Below, one piece after another: positions 43,967 to 55,121 of a DNA stretch of 64,000 nucleotides. This DNA comes from Platerodrilus igneus (taxonomy: Eukaryota; Arthropoda; Insecta; Coleoptera; Lycidae). The first letter of the stretch is position 1. The number at the start of each line of letters is the position of its first letter. Where the stretch lies: positions 496,001-560,000 of the forward strand of contig JARFIW010001322.1 in assembly GCA_036346225.1 (NCBI GenBank). Reading direction: 5' to 3'. Under the pieces are notes generated by a model. The model did not search any database. It was given only the letters and a program-made list of their open reading frames with translations, and was not told the DNA's origin. The position numbers and the translations under genes were made by a program.

Positions 43967-46900
43967 ATGGACCGTGAAGAAAAGAACGATTTAAAGAAGC
44001 AAGAAGATTAAATTCGCGCAATTAAATCTCGGGAAAGGAAAAGGGCTACAAATAACTTCGTAAAGTTATTTAGCGAAAATAATATCGACATCGGGCTTGT
44101 ACAGGAACCGCACCTGTACAGCCACAAAATAACAGGTTTTGGGAAGGGGGTCACCGTTTTAAACGCAAACAGCAAACGACCGCGTAGCGGTATAATAATA
44201 AATAATGGGACGTGCGCCGGAATAATACTAAATAATTTATCCAACGAATTTTTAACAACGGTCGAAATTAAAACAGGGCTAAATACATTTTACGTGATCA
44301 GGGCGTATCTTCCGCCGGTTGATTCCCGGCGGGAAAATCCTCAAACCGAGGACTTAGTAAACCAAGTTGAAAACATTTTGCGCAAAATCGGTAGGAATAA
44401 AAATTTAATCATCGGGGAGATTTTAATGCTAAGTCGCCATTATGGGGCAGCCCTATCGAAGACGATAGAGGCTCGCAGGTTGCTGATCTTTTACGGATGG
44501 GACCTTAGTGTGATAAACACTAATGATTCACCTACGTTTGAGACGCATAGAGGCAGCAGTTTTATAGATATTACTGCAGTCTCGCACGAAATGTTAGAAA
44601 CGATTTGTAATTGGAGACTAAGGTCGGACGAGGAAACGCTCTCTGACCATAAATTAATAACATGGGACGTTGAAACCAAAATAAGCGCAAACGAGCAGCT
44701 AACTATATTTCCGCGGTTCTGTAATAAAAAAGCAAATTGGGAGCGGTTTAAAGAAAAATTTGGCGAAAGTATCCCTGCGCTCGAAAATGAGCTATTTAAC
44801 TGCCGAGAGGCGGACGAAGTAGAAACACTTGCGAAAAAATTGAACGACGCGGTGGTAAACGCGTCGTCGTATTCCATGCCGCAAAAGAAAACATTTAAAG
44901 ACAGCGTACCCTGGTGGACCCGGGAACTAACCACCAAGCGGGCAGAAACGCGTAACCTAAGGCGCCGCTATCAACGCGCCTCGGGAGATATAAGAGAACA
45001 ACGGAGAATAGAATATAATCAAAGTTACCGCGAATATAAAATATTAATAGAAGAAACGCGAACGAATAAATTTAAAGAATTCTGCACGCAAAACTCAGAG
45101 AAAGAACCCTGGGGAACCGCATACCGCGTAATTAGAGGAAAACAACAAAAAATCGCGCTCAGTAATATAAAGAAAACAAATGGCGAATACACGGAAGGTT
45201 TTAAAACCACAGCGGAATATTTACTAGAGAAATTTTTCCCATCGGATAATCCCGAAGGGATGAAGGGTCGCACGATTTAATACGTCGGGAAGCTGCAAAG
45301 GCGCAAGGAACAGGTGGCGATAAGGCAATCCTAGTTCACGAGGTCGTCAGGGCTCTTAGGAGGATGAACCCTAAGAAGGCACCGGGGCATGATGGAATCA
45401 CTTCAGACGCAGCTCTGCAGGCGTGCCTGTTAGCCCCGTGTGTCTTTGTTGGGTTGTTTAATATTTGTTTAGAAAGGGGCGTTTTTCAGCGTTGCTGGAA
45501 AATCCAGAATGTGAAATTTATACCCAAACCTAAAAGGCGGATGCGTCAGATCCGGGCAGCTATCGTCCAATTAGTTTGCTACCGGTGCTGGGGAAAGTTT
45601 TAGATCGCGTTATGACTACGCGTGTTGAACACCTAGTGCGAGACAGCGGCGGTTTTAATAACCGACAGTTTGGTTTCGTGGAGGGCAAGTCGACTATCGA
45701 CGCGTTAGAGTTCGTTGTCGGGGAAATTAAGCAGGCAAGAGATGCCAAAGAGTACTGTGTCGTTGTTGCTTTGGACATTTCAGGAGCATTTGATGCTGCC
45801 TGGTGGCCATTAATCGTTTGCGAGTTAGATCGTAGGGGTTGTCCGCGAAACTTGATGTCTTTGGTCAAGAGCTATTTCTCGGGGCGATTAGCACAGGTTG
45901 AAATTCCGGGTGAAGTTCTGTCGCGTGAGGTGGAAAGGGGATACCCGCAAGGGTCATGTTCTGGTCCCACATTTTGGAAGTTGTTGTATGAGAGCATCTT
46001 TAGGGTCAAGTTGCCCGCAGGATGCTCGATCGTTGGGTTTGTAAGATCGAGATTGTTAATGGATATGCGCACAAAACCGAACGAGGCGCTTAATAAATTA
46101 CACGAATGGTCGCAGGCGGTAAAATTAAAATTTAACACGGCGAAGTCAGAGGCGCTTTATTTCGGCACGAAACCAGGACAGAGACCTCCTAGGTTAGAGC
46201 TAGGAGGGGAGAAAATCCCGTTTAAAGATTGTATTACCTACCTCGGCGTCAAGATCGACAATAAATTAAATTGGAAAGCGCACGTACAATACGTAAAAAG
46301 TAAGGGCGGCGAAATATCAAATAAAATGATGGCGGCGGCTAAAATAAAGTGGGGTTTCAGGGGCGAATCGCTGAGGACGGTTTATGCCGAAGCAATTGAG
46401 CCGGCAATACTGTACGCAGCTTCTGTATGGGCAGAAGGTTGTAAAGTCCGGGAGATGCGTCAATTGACGAGCGTACAACGCATAACCGCGGTAAAAGCGG
46501 CGAGGGCGTACAGGACCACCTCCACGGAGGCTGTCCTGGTGATCAGTAGGACTCTCCCTATCGAATATGTCGTTAGGGAGATTAGAGATAGACGATTAAT
46601 AAATATAGGAAAAGGGCGCAAAATTATCGAAGATCTTAATCTTGGTAATAGGGAAATTGCAAGAAAGATTGTTGTATCTGAGTTAGGGCACCCGGCTGAT
46701 ATTAGAGGATCGAGTTTGTCGAAGGTGATGAGGACGCGATGGGTATCAGAATTTATACGGACGGTTCACGTATGGACGATGGGCAAGCAGGCGCGGCGTT
46801 TGTCGTGTATAAGCAGGAAAGGAGGTGTTTCGGTTTCAAACCAAACTCGCGAACTGGTGCACTATCTTCCAGTGCGAATTGGTAGCCATACGAGAGGCTA

Positions 46901-47604
46901 TCGATTACGTAATAAACCATACGGGCAGAGACGAGTATTATATAATCAGTGATAGTAAATCGGCGCTAACGGCTTTAACAAACATGAACACCTCGACAGA
47001 TCTCCAAGCGGACGTCTGGAGGATAGCGCGTACGGCGCTAGAGTTTCGACGTTTAAAGTTCTGTTGGGTCAGGTCGCACAATGGTAACGTAGGAAACGAT
47101 AGGGCTGACGAATTAGCTAAAGAGGCCGCGACGGGCGACTTTCGAATATCACATTCGTCAATACCGAGGTCTTTAATCAAAAGAAAGCTGCGCGAAAAAT
47201 CAATTCGACAATGGGAAGAGAGGTGGAACAACGCTGCCACGGGCAGGTTGACCCACAAATTCATACCGAGCATAGAAGCCAGAGGTAAGATCGAGGTTAA
47301 GCTCGATCACAAAATGGTGCAGTTGATAACAGGGCACGGCGCCCTGAAGGCGTATTTACAAAGGTTCGGTCTAACGAACAGCGACGGCTGCGAATGCGGT
47401 GAGGGCGCGGAAAGCGCAGAGCACGTGCTCTTCGACTGCCCGCTTGAGGCGAGAAATCGAGGGTTTGTTGATAGCAAACTTGCTATCCTAGGTCTGGCAT
47501 GGCCAAAGAGCCTAGAGGAAGTCGGGGAAGTGGTTAACCAGAAGGCGTTCTGGACAGCCTTAAAAGAATTCGCGGGAAGGGTCGCGAGATTAGACAATCA
47601 ATGA
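43967..47604 (+). pseudogene. R1-type LINE ORF2: endonuclease, RT, RNase H, catalytic motif lost
   Basis: The endonuclease region (about 43967-44700) has NNIDIGLVQEPHLY, FYVIRAYLPP and TLSDHKLITWD; the catalytic Asn-containing block after IIGE is altered. The reverse transcriptase (about 45360-46250) has MNPKKAPGHDGI, FGFVEGKSTIDALEF, VALDISGAFDAAWW and GYPQGSCSGP. Where the catalytic (F/Y)ADD motif should follow VGF (near 46040) the sequence reads VRSRLLMD, indicating a small deletion that removes the active site. RNase H (about 46740-47130) has IYTDGS in an alternative frame, YIISDSKSALTAL and WVRSHNGNVGNDRADELAKE. A final zinc motif, CECGEGAESAEHVLFDC, lies near 47395. The element cannot retrotranspose on its own. 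Confidence 0.88.
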
Positions 47605-48902
47605 CGACCGCGTGTAAAAATTCGGTGGGGTTGGTGGGAGGATTGAAAAATTTTAGATTGACTTGGCGTGAATAAGGATACGAGCATAACCAAAACCTGA
47701 TATTAAATAAACAAAAAAAAAAAAAAGATAATTATACCAAAATGTCCAATATGCACGAGAAACCCCACTCCATTAATACAATCACTGCCTATCTTCATAA
47801 TTATGTGCGGAAAATCGGGAATAAATAATACCAAATAAACAATAACAAATAAATCATAAACCCTCATTAAATTAAATCAATAAAGTAAACAAGGATAATA
47901 AAACAGAGCGCAACCGCGCATCCCCCCCAGGACTTGAAAGTGAAGTGATAGTGATAGTGATTGTGATCCCCCCAAGAACATTTAGTGCATACCCACCAGG
48001 ACTTTAGCAGTGCACCCCGTCCCACCTTTAGAAGTAAGTTACAGACGACCAGATCTTCGGATGCTGGAGAATTTTATTATCGAGGTAAGACTTAAATTGT
48101 GGCGGCTGTACTCGCACAAGCATTGATTTACATTAATTAGTAGTTTTTGAAATAATTTAAGAAGCACGTTTGGTGTGTAAAGGCGCTAGCCGACATAATG
48201 CTTGTGCGAGTGCGCCTGATGGATGGGGTGATGCTTTTGCTGTTTTGTGCACTGCTATATGCTTAACGCTTAACGCTAATTAAACATTTATTTATATATT
48301 TACATAATTATATTTATTTATATTTTATATTTACACTTTATATTTATTTATATATAGCATGTATTATGTGGCTTATTTGTTTTGTTTGACGTTCTGTCGC
48401 TATTTTGGTTGCAGTATATATTTGGGAAGGACGAGCAGAATTGCGAAGATTGTAATCATAATGTAAATCAGTTAGGGAACGATAGGGAAAGCTAGGGATG
48501 GATTTAAATTAGTTAGCTAGATTTGGATAGTTTTAAGACGACCCTTCAGGTCGCACTGGTAAGCAGAACCGGCGTCTGCTATCCGGTATTACGGATCCCT
48601 CCCGCTCTCATTTTTGCTTGTTGATCGGGTACACTCGAAAGTCAGCGCTAGGGATACCATTATTTACAACCCTGTTTTTAGTTTTTGTTTTGTTTTTGTT
48701 CCAGTTTTTGTCAGATTTTTAGGTTTGTTAGATTGTTAGAGTTTGTTAGATTTTTATTTAGTTTTTATTTAGGGTGAATCAACTATGAAGTAAGAATAAA
48801 TTAGGAGCACGACTATTTTTCGCGTTTAAACTCAATGTAGTACCTCCGGGTGGAGCATTGGGGACGTGGCCGCAAGTATAGCGGCCCTAATTCAAATTAT
48901 AA
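47605..48902 (+). other. 3' untranslated region of the R1-type LINE
   Basis: 1.3 kb with runs of tttatttatat and gttttt, and a small block aatgtagtacctccgggtgg agcattgg (about 48835-48861) that matches the 3' tail of the tRNA-derived SINE of this window with one difference. Forty bases further the element ends at the target duplication. No gene seen. Confidence 0.7.
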
Positions 48903-48916
48903 TGTCGTATGTTATC
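48903..48916. repeat. Target-site duplication of R1-type LINE, right copy
   Basis: tgtcgtatgttatc, an exact copy of 41494-41507. After it the right polymerase copy resumes. Confidence 0.92.
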
Positions 48917-49273
48917 TCCTCTACAGGACGGAAACGAATCCATCCGTTACCGCGCTTTAGATCCTTTGAGCAGAAACTAAATCCCACTTGATCCCCCGCT
49001 GTTAGGCCTTCGGTAGCTTTTTCTACCACTTGATTAACCGCCTCTTTCATCCATTGAATAGGTTCCTCACACTCAGGTATGGGCTTTATCTTAAATTCGA
49101 GAGTACGTCCCACTAAGTTGAAACGACGAATCTTTTTCACAAATTCTTTGGTGATAATAAACTTCTCCATTCTATATATTTCTTGTTATATAGTGCAAAA
49201 CCGGAATTTTACAAATTAATTAATTATTTTTGCTCTACGAGCGCAAGACTCATTCGTTGCAGAAACAAACAAA

Positions 49274-49309
49274 TACTGACCTCTTCTATACTTTTATTTT
49301 AGTTATATA
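49274..49309 (-). promoter_or_regulatory. TATA box plus initiator, Polinton B polymerase, right arm
   Basis: On the minus strand TATATA (49309-49304) and TCAGTA (49279-49274) repeat the left-arm promoter with identical spacing. The ATG is at 49170. Confidence 0.6.
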
Positions 49310-50579
49310 TCCTGTCGGTAAATCAGAGACGGTCGCGGGGCGAGCGGGGTACATGTACTAGATAATTCACTTACTTTCTGATCCACTATGAATTTTCCTG
49401 TCTTAACTTGTTAGAACTGGTTAGAACAAACAATTTAAAATATTGCGTCATGCCTGATTTAGTGGCTGGATCCTTACATTATGTCCGGTGGTTTGCAAAT
49501 GCTATTACGCCATCCGTAAATTGGGGAATATTGTAGAGAAAAGCCTGCTTCGAAAACGATATTCGTTTACTTGATCTTCGCCCATCATTTGCAAATGTTT
49601 AAAGATGTTAGGTCGTGAGTCATGTTCCCCAATAACAAATTTAGTTCATCCTTAACCTAGTAAAGATAATCCTATTGTTACTGGTTAAATATTTTATTTT
49701 ATAAATCAACGTAAACTGCAAACGCTATGCAAAGAATTATTGTATTACTCAACTTGTAACAATGCCCTACATTTAATAGGAATGTGAAACTATGCATCTT
49801 TATCAGTTATTAACAAAATAACGATTTAGAATAACATTCTCGTATGCAGAATGAAACTAGTGTGTTTTAGATTAATAGTGCGGGATTGTTTGTACGCAAG
49901 GTCGCTCGAATCGGACATAAATGTCGTAGCCTTAAAGGAGTAGGGGTTAGCAATTTAAATTTGGTTTTCCAAAAAGGAGGGTATTGGCAGCAATTTCAAC
50001 AGACCGAAAGGTATAATGATCGGTTTATAATTACACAATATCATAATAATAATTAATAGGCGCAAGAAATAGATTTCTCAATAAACTGTATTGCAATAAC
50101 CTTATTAGAATTTAATCGTGTATTGCAAATGAAACAAGACATTTGTTTTAAAATAATTTAACGCCATCGTTGTATTAACAATGGAAAAATATTTGGACGC
50201 AAGGTTGCTTCAATCAGACATGAATTCCGGAGACCCAAAAAAAAAGTGGTGATTATCAGTTTACATTTGGCTTTCTGCGAAAGGAAGACGTTGGCGCAAT
50301 TAAAACAGACAGACAGGTGATGAGTCACATTATTGCATAGGTTCGTAATTATACAATACAATAATAATTGTTACAAGAAATAGATTATTGAATAAACTGT
50401 ATGTGTAGATTAATTTATTGTCATAATCTTATTAAATAGTCCGGAAATGTTTGTACGCAAGGTCGCTAATGCTATAGCAGTATACGCCTTGTATGTATAC
50501 GTATGAAGTACATACACGTACAAGGAAATATGTCAATATTAGAAATAAATATCACATCCAACATATATTATTTGATTAT
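49310..50579. other. Noncoding right-arm segment
   Basis: Mirror of 22351-23794, without the 180-bp left-specific block. AT-rich with recurring gtacgcaaggtcgct words; no gene seen. Confidence 0.6.
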
Positions 50580-50653
50580 GCTCGATAGCGCAGTGGTTAG
50601 CGTATAGGATAGCATGCTGACGGCCCGGGGTCACTTCCCGGTGCCGTTGGCTT
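50580..50653 (+). mobile_element. tRNA-like SINE head, second family, right arm
   Basis: GCTCGATAGCGCAGTGGTTA (A-box) and CCCGGGGTCACTTCCCGGTG (B-box region) give a recognisable tRNA-like fold. The following ttggctttttctcaatct and atggtggagtaagg resemble the body of the SINE at 57035. It is the mirror of 22277-22350. Confidence 0.7.
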
Positions 50654-50884
50654 TTTCTCAATCTATGTCGTCGGATGACGTACCTTAAAATATAAATATG
50701 GCCGACAAGATGGTGGAGTAAGGAATGGCAGAAAACAAGGCAAGGGGAAAATGCGAATTTACACATCGACCAATATGGCGTTTACAGCTGGTGACGTATG
50801 ACAGAAAGAAAAGCATGGCCGCAATCATTACGCTCCAATTGAAATTCAATCAATGCTGAAAATCGAAAAAATTTGGGGAATGGC

Positions 50885-51640
50885 CCCACCCCTCAAAAAT
50901 TCGGAGGTATGGCCCACTCGGGCGACCCCCAAATTAGGACATCCAAAAAATTTGGAAATCACATCACCCTAATGACCCCAAATTAGGACCCCCAAAAAAA
51001 AAATTTGGAGATTGGCCCACCCGACCCCCAAAAATTTAGAGATTGGCCCACCCGGAGGTGCCACACCCACCCCCAAAAATTTGGCAATTGGCCCACCCCG
51101 GAAGTCGGCAAACATCAAAGGGCCACGCCCTCGAAGGAATTTTCCCCGGAAATCAGATCACCCAAATGACCCCAAATTAGGACCCCCAAAAAATTTGGAG
51201 ATTGGCCCACCGACCCCCAAAAATTTAGAGATTGGCCCACCCGGAGGCGCCACACCCACCCCCAAAAATTTGGCAATTGACCCACCCGGAAGTCGGCAAA
51301 CATCAAAGGGCCACACACACCCACCCCCAAAAATTTGGCAATTGGCCCGCCCGGAAGTCGGCAAACATCAAAGGGCCACGCCCCTCGAAGGAATTTTCCC
51401 ACGGTCGGGCGACCCCCAAATTAGGACATCCAAAAAATTTGGAAATCAGATCACCCAAATGACCCCAAATTAGGACCCCCAAAAAATTTGGAGATTGGCC
51501 CACCGACCCCCAAAAATTTAGAGATTGGCCCACCCGGAGGCGCCACACCCACCCCCAAAAATTTGGCAATTGGCCCACCCGGAAGTCGGCAAACATCAAA
51601 GGGCCACGCCCCTCGAAGGAATTTTCCCACGGTATCGAAA
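50885..51640 (-). repeat. Terminal tandem repeats, right arm
   Basis: The mirror of 21360-22065, with units near 50935-51150, 51150-51400 and 51400-51630 and one additional partial unit (about 51300-51370). Copy number and unit boundaries differ from the left arm, as expected of a tandem array that changes by slippage or unequal exchange. Confidence 0.92.
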
Positions 51641-51673
51641 ATTTTCCCAGGCTCAAGTGTCACTATACCTACT

Positions 51674-53888
51674 GTTAGGGTCAACGTTTTTGGGTGGAAG
51701 TTAAATCCAACGTGGGGTCGCTACACTTCATCCAAGGAGGATCGTTACGTCAGTCTTTTGTTCATGCAGGATGGTGAGAAGACCCACTACTGCTGGATCA
51801 GAAATCTAAGCCGGTTGGTTGGGAGTCATCTGTCTACAGAAGAACGGCGCAAGTGGATTTTCAATGGACGTTTGCTATATATTAATTCGGAGGAGGTATT
51901 GGCAAAACATGCAGAAAAAGATTGCTATCATGCTTTCACTAAAATGCCCAACGCCTTCAATAGCGTATTTGAGTTTACAAAAATACCCAAACAAATGCGA
52001 GTACCGTTTGTGATGTACAAAGGCTTTGAATTCATTCTAAAACTAATCACCTCAGCAACACTCGACGTATCCAGGTCACACACCATCAGTGTGCAGATGC
52101 ACTAACCGTACAGTTTCGCGTACTACATCAAATGCAGTTACGACGATCAGCTCAACAAGTTTGATTTGTAAAGAGGTCCAGATGCTACACAATTCTTCAT
52201 GAATCGGATTAAAAAGCAGACCCAACGATTAGGCGAAATTTTGAAGACGAATGTACTAATGAAACCGTTGGAGTCTCTAGGCAAATTATTGTTCTATATG
52301 GTCGACAATTGCGGTATTTACAATGAACCTCTGGCTGATGATAGAGTGAGAGACCATAACCATCTAATTAGAAAATTCCGCTTTGCAGCTCACAGCAAAT
52401 TTCGTGTACCGAATGCCCAGCTTCATCCTACTTTATTTGTGTTCCACTATTTAAGCTGTTGCGACTCTCACTTTATCGTCAAGGAGTTGGGTTGTGATAG
52501 GGAGAGGGTCAACGTGATTCCCAACATTAAGGAGCTGTTTATTTCATTTACCATAAACGTGAGACTGTACGGTAACGAACCTGAAAGAGAAATGGAAACC
52601 AAAAAGCATGAAGCAAGTTAATAAGTCGTGTACCCAGCTGCGTTTCATAGATTCGTTGAGATTTATGACATCCAGTTTGGATACACTGGCTAAGAACTTA
52701 AAGCCGGAACAGTTGGTCGAACTGAACAATTATTTTCCCGAGGATCAGAAATGTAAACTGGTTACCCAGAAAGAGTGTTTCCGTATGAATATATAACTAA
52801 TGCTTCAATTTTGGATGAAGAGTTTTTACCTCCAAAGGACTCTTTTTACAACAAATTAACGTCTAACGATATTTCGTTTGCAGAGTACGGACGCGCACAG
52901 GTCTTCAATTTTTAAACCCTTGGGGAATACAGCGACTCGCATCTGAAGACGGATGTACTGTTGTTGGCAGACATCTACAAGAACTTCAGAAATGTGTGCA
53001 TAAAAACATATGATGTCGTGCTAGTACCTGACAGCTTCAAGTTTAAGCTGGTACGTTATGCTTAAACACACCGACTTCAAACCGGAGTTGCTAACCCATA
53101 TCGATACGGACCAATTTGTGAAGGCTGGGGTTGGATGTGAACTGACAAAGTGAAGTGACAGACACGCCTATGCCAACAACAAGTATATGGATAATTACGA
53201 TCTTATCGCCCTTCAAAATACATATCTTACCTCAACTTATACGGGTGGGTAATGAGTCAGTATCTCCTTATAGGAAGGTTTAAATGGCTGATTGCTAACA
53301 AAATCGTCCACCTCAAAAACGATATTTTGAACGTTCAGGGTGCCTGCGATAAGGTACCTTCTTGAAGTAAATTTAATCTCTCCTGGGAGCTCCCGATACG
53401 CACAATGAATTACCTTTCTGTCCCGAGTATAATTACTCCCGCACCCCGAAGCTGCTCGCCAAGCTGGAGGATAAGAAGAATTACAAGATTCATTACAGCA
53501 GCCTCCAGCAGTGTATACGCAACGAACTTGTGTTAACGACCATCCACCGACAACTCGAGTTTGACCAATCTCCATGGTTAAAACCCTATATAAATGTCAA
53601 CACTGAGCTCAGAACTCGTGCGGTAAGTTCGTTCGAGAAAAATAAAGAAATGAACAACTCCGTATTAGAGAAAACCATGGAGAACGTTGACAAGCGCGAG
53701 AACGTTAAAATCGTGGCTCGGTGGAAACCCTCAGGTAGTAAGTTGTGTGCGAGTAGTTTAATAGCCCGTCCGAACTATAACAGTTGTACGGTACTAGACG
53801 AAAATTTAGCTATCATAAAGATGAATCGCGTTATAGTTTTTTTATAAGAAGCCGATACATGCAGGTATTTTAATTTTAGATGAATCTA
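51674..53888 (+). pseudogene. Polinton A family B DNA polymerase, central part
   Basis: The gene cut at 21318 resumes here with VRVNVFGWKLNP, then HYCWIRNLSRLVGSH and MRVPFVMYKGFEFILK, where the ExoI position no longer shows the usual acidic pair. DDRVRDHNHL with FAAHSKFR, CDSHFIVKELG (ExoII region), [34 protein letters not shown] (ExoIII region), DQSPWLKPYINVNTELRT and MNNSVLEKTMENV (motif B region, degenerate) follow, then ARWKPSG and KPIHAGILILDES. The gene is cut at about 53888 by a retroelement fragment, before motif C. At least eight frameshifts or stops separate the blocks (open frames 51674-52105, 52199-52621, 52608-52796, 53530-53847 and short ones). It differs strongly from the Polinton B polymerase. 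Confidence 0.82.
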
Positions 53889-54227
53889 AGTGTTCATCTT
53901 CAATCCAGGTACAATCATAAATTCATTTTCAAATTGCACATTTTCTAATTTACACTTCAGAATCACCATGTTATTTATGCTCGCAAACTTTTTCCTGTTT
54001 GGCGCTACCAAGTTACACTTTCTCACAGGTACTACTTTATCCATTAATTTTCTCTGTTTAACAAAATTTTCTGAAACGAGCGACGCCTCCGCTCTCGTAT
54101 CAATGAGTATTTTAACCACATTATTCTCCACATTCAAATTAATTAAAGGTAATAAGTTTTTGTTTAAATTATTTTCAACTCCAAATTTAATAAATTTGCG
54201 CTGATGTTCGTATTGGTTTATACCCAA
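53889..54227 (-). pseudogene. Retroelement aspartic protease fragment
   Basis: The frame contains VKILIDTRAEASLVSENFV, the retropepsin active-site region with Gly changed to Arg (DTR instead of DTG), and FMIVPGLKMNT at the end. It is truncated at the junction with the Polinton A polymerase. It follows the gag at 54606-55121 on the same strand and belongs to the same LTR element. Confidence 0.75.
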
Positions 54228-55121
54228 GGGCTTGCTTGGTTTGTCTCTCTTTAAAAATTTTAACTCGATGTAGATGGGCCTGCTTGATTCGTAATTTCAG
54301 AGTATGTGCGGTTGGTTCTCCTCAGTTATCGTGTTTATTCTACGGGCTTTTGGCTATGCGTATTCTGGTTGGTGGTCCTATCATGGTTGGTTCTCTCAGT
54401 CTCTCGCCTTGGCATGTTACCCGCACTCCAAATACGTCTAAAACTATCATTGCAATTGTTGTAATCCGCTCTGTTGAAATTTCCCCCTTAGTAGTTACTA
54501 CTTCTTCGATAATCAAATGGGTCCGTTTCCACACTTCTCTGTGTCGTCACAAAATTTATGGGTTGACTTCTTATTCCATTTTCCACCATACGGTTCGGTC
54601 CCATTTCATCGTCGCTGCGAGTATTCCAGAAATACATCCCGGTTCACAATGTTTTGAAGTGCTATATATTGTCTCACTTCCACCTCAAAATGCCCTGCCA
54701 AATATTTTATTGTTTGCTTTTCCTCTAAGGGAGGATCTTGTTGCTTTGCGATGCTGAACTTTTTTATTGCGAACAGTTCCCGGTTCATTCCCAAATCGTG
54801 ATTATACTTCCCCATAGTCAAGTCATCTCTTACTTTATATTGTTGGTCGTCCCCCCAAAAGTGCCTTAAAAATTTCTGTTCGAATTCCTGAAAAGTTTCT
54901 AATTCGCCCTCTATTAAACCAAACCATATATCTGCGCCCCCCTTTAACATTGATCTCACTAAATTTAATTTATAATGCTCGTCCGTTGATCTCTGTATTA
55001 GCGTTTTAACGTTATTCAAAAATAATTTCGGGTTTAGCTTATTGTCCACATAAAATTTTGAGTATTGGTCTAATGATATTCTTGGTTGGTTTATCCTTGT
55101 GGGCTCCCGAGTGTATTGCAT
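54228..55121 (-). pseudogene. Retroelement gag, Ty3/Gypsy-like
   Basis: The frame 55121-54606 has SKFYVDNKLNPKLFLNNVKT, GGADIWFGLIEGELETFQEF, KFLRHFWGDDQQ and QKQTIKYLAGHFEV-like text, a retrotransposon gag capsid domain. Sequence to 54228 continues in shifted frames with many Arg/Asn residues (for example NRADYNNCND), as in a nucleic-acid-binding tail. No zinc knuckle was seen. Reverse transcriptase and integrase of this copy are absent. Confidence 0.75.

Larger units (their letters stand above)
41508..48902 (+). mobile_element. R1/LOA-type non-LTR retrotransposon with 14-bp TSD
   Basis: A 7395-bp LINE inserted in the right polymerase copy. It has a long 5' untranslated region, ORF1 with CCHC knuckles, ORF2 with endonuclease, reverse transcriptase and RNase H, and a 1.3-kb 3' untranslated region. 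It has no poly(A) tail and ends in attcaaattataa-like sequence. Its base composition in the ORFs is much more GC-rich than the surroundings. The clade is inferred from domain layout (three-knuckle ORF1, RNase H). Confidence 0.9.
38030..49170 (-). pseudogene. Polinton B protein-primed DNA polymerase, right copy, split by LINE
   Basis: This is the better preserved polymerase copy. It starts at 49170 (MEKFIITKEF), is interrupted after the segment WIRFRPVEEITYD by the R1-type LINE, and continues from 41507 down to the stop at 38030-38032. A 701-codon open frame (41410-39305) holds the zinc region (CNRKFRGQQC, CSVCLKTV, CKICSAHVTENH), ExoI FYDLETRQ, ExoII IAHNGQAFDHQF, ExoIII VDYCISDVEIL and SLYP. 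A TGA follows SLYP where the left copy has TGG. The frames 39259-38990 and 38946-38041 add motif B LILNSFWGKLGQ and motif C YYDTDSI. The TAG at 38992-38990 and the frameshift near 38945 are shared with the left copy. Confidence 0.9.
21319..51673. mobile_element. Polinton B: 30.4-kb palindromic Polinton derivative
   Basis: The ends are AGTAGGTATAGTGACACTT at the left and its reverse complement at the right, with AG...CT termini and a 6-bp target duplication. The whole element is an inverted duplication: the left arm (21319-35986) and right arm (37734-51673) carry the same sequence in opposite orientation around a 1747-bp spacer. Each arm holds terminal tandem repeats, a SINE, a promoter and a complete-length protein-primed polymerase gene pointing to the centre. 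Integrase, ATPase, protease and capsid genes are absent. Different later insertions in each arm (Gypsy left, R1-type LINE right) show that both arms exist independently, which argues against a simple assembly mirror. It can only have integrated with enzymes supplied in trans. Confidence 0.85.
37734..51673 (-). repeat. Right arm of the palindrome
   Basis: The reverse complement of the left arm, about 6.5 kb without the R1-type LINE (41508-48902 and its duplicated target). It lacks the 180-bp block found at 23313-23492 in the left arm. Confidence 0.9.
14703..53888. mobile_element. Polinton A: old Polinton/adintovirus-like element, split by insertions
   Basis: Recognisable parts are a short conserved ORF, a penton-like protein, an adenain-like protease and a PLA2/pX-like virion protein on the minus strand, and a long family B DNA polymerase on the plus strand from 20746. 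A second Polinton-type element of 30.4 kb (21319-51673) interrupts the polymerase; RTE LINE fragments and a SINE interrupt the virion genes. Divergent transcription from about 20334-20745 fits the compact layout of such elements. No integrase, ATPase or major capsid gene was recognised, and neither terminus was identified, so the outer bounds are only the limits of recognisable sequence. All genes carry frameshifts or stops. This is an old, inactive endogenous copy. Confidence 0.8.

Noticed and set aside
21319..51673. Palindrome as a pure assembly mirror artefact
   Set aside because: Each arm carries a different insertion with its own target duplication, the arms differ by scattered substitutions, and the flanks show a target duplication inside a split gene. 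Long reads are still needed for proof.
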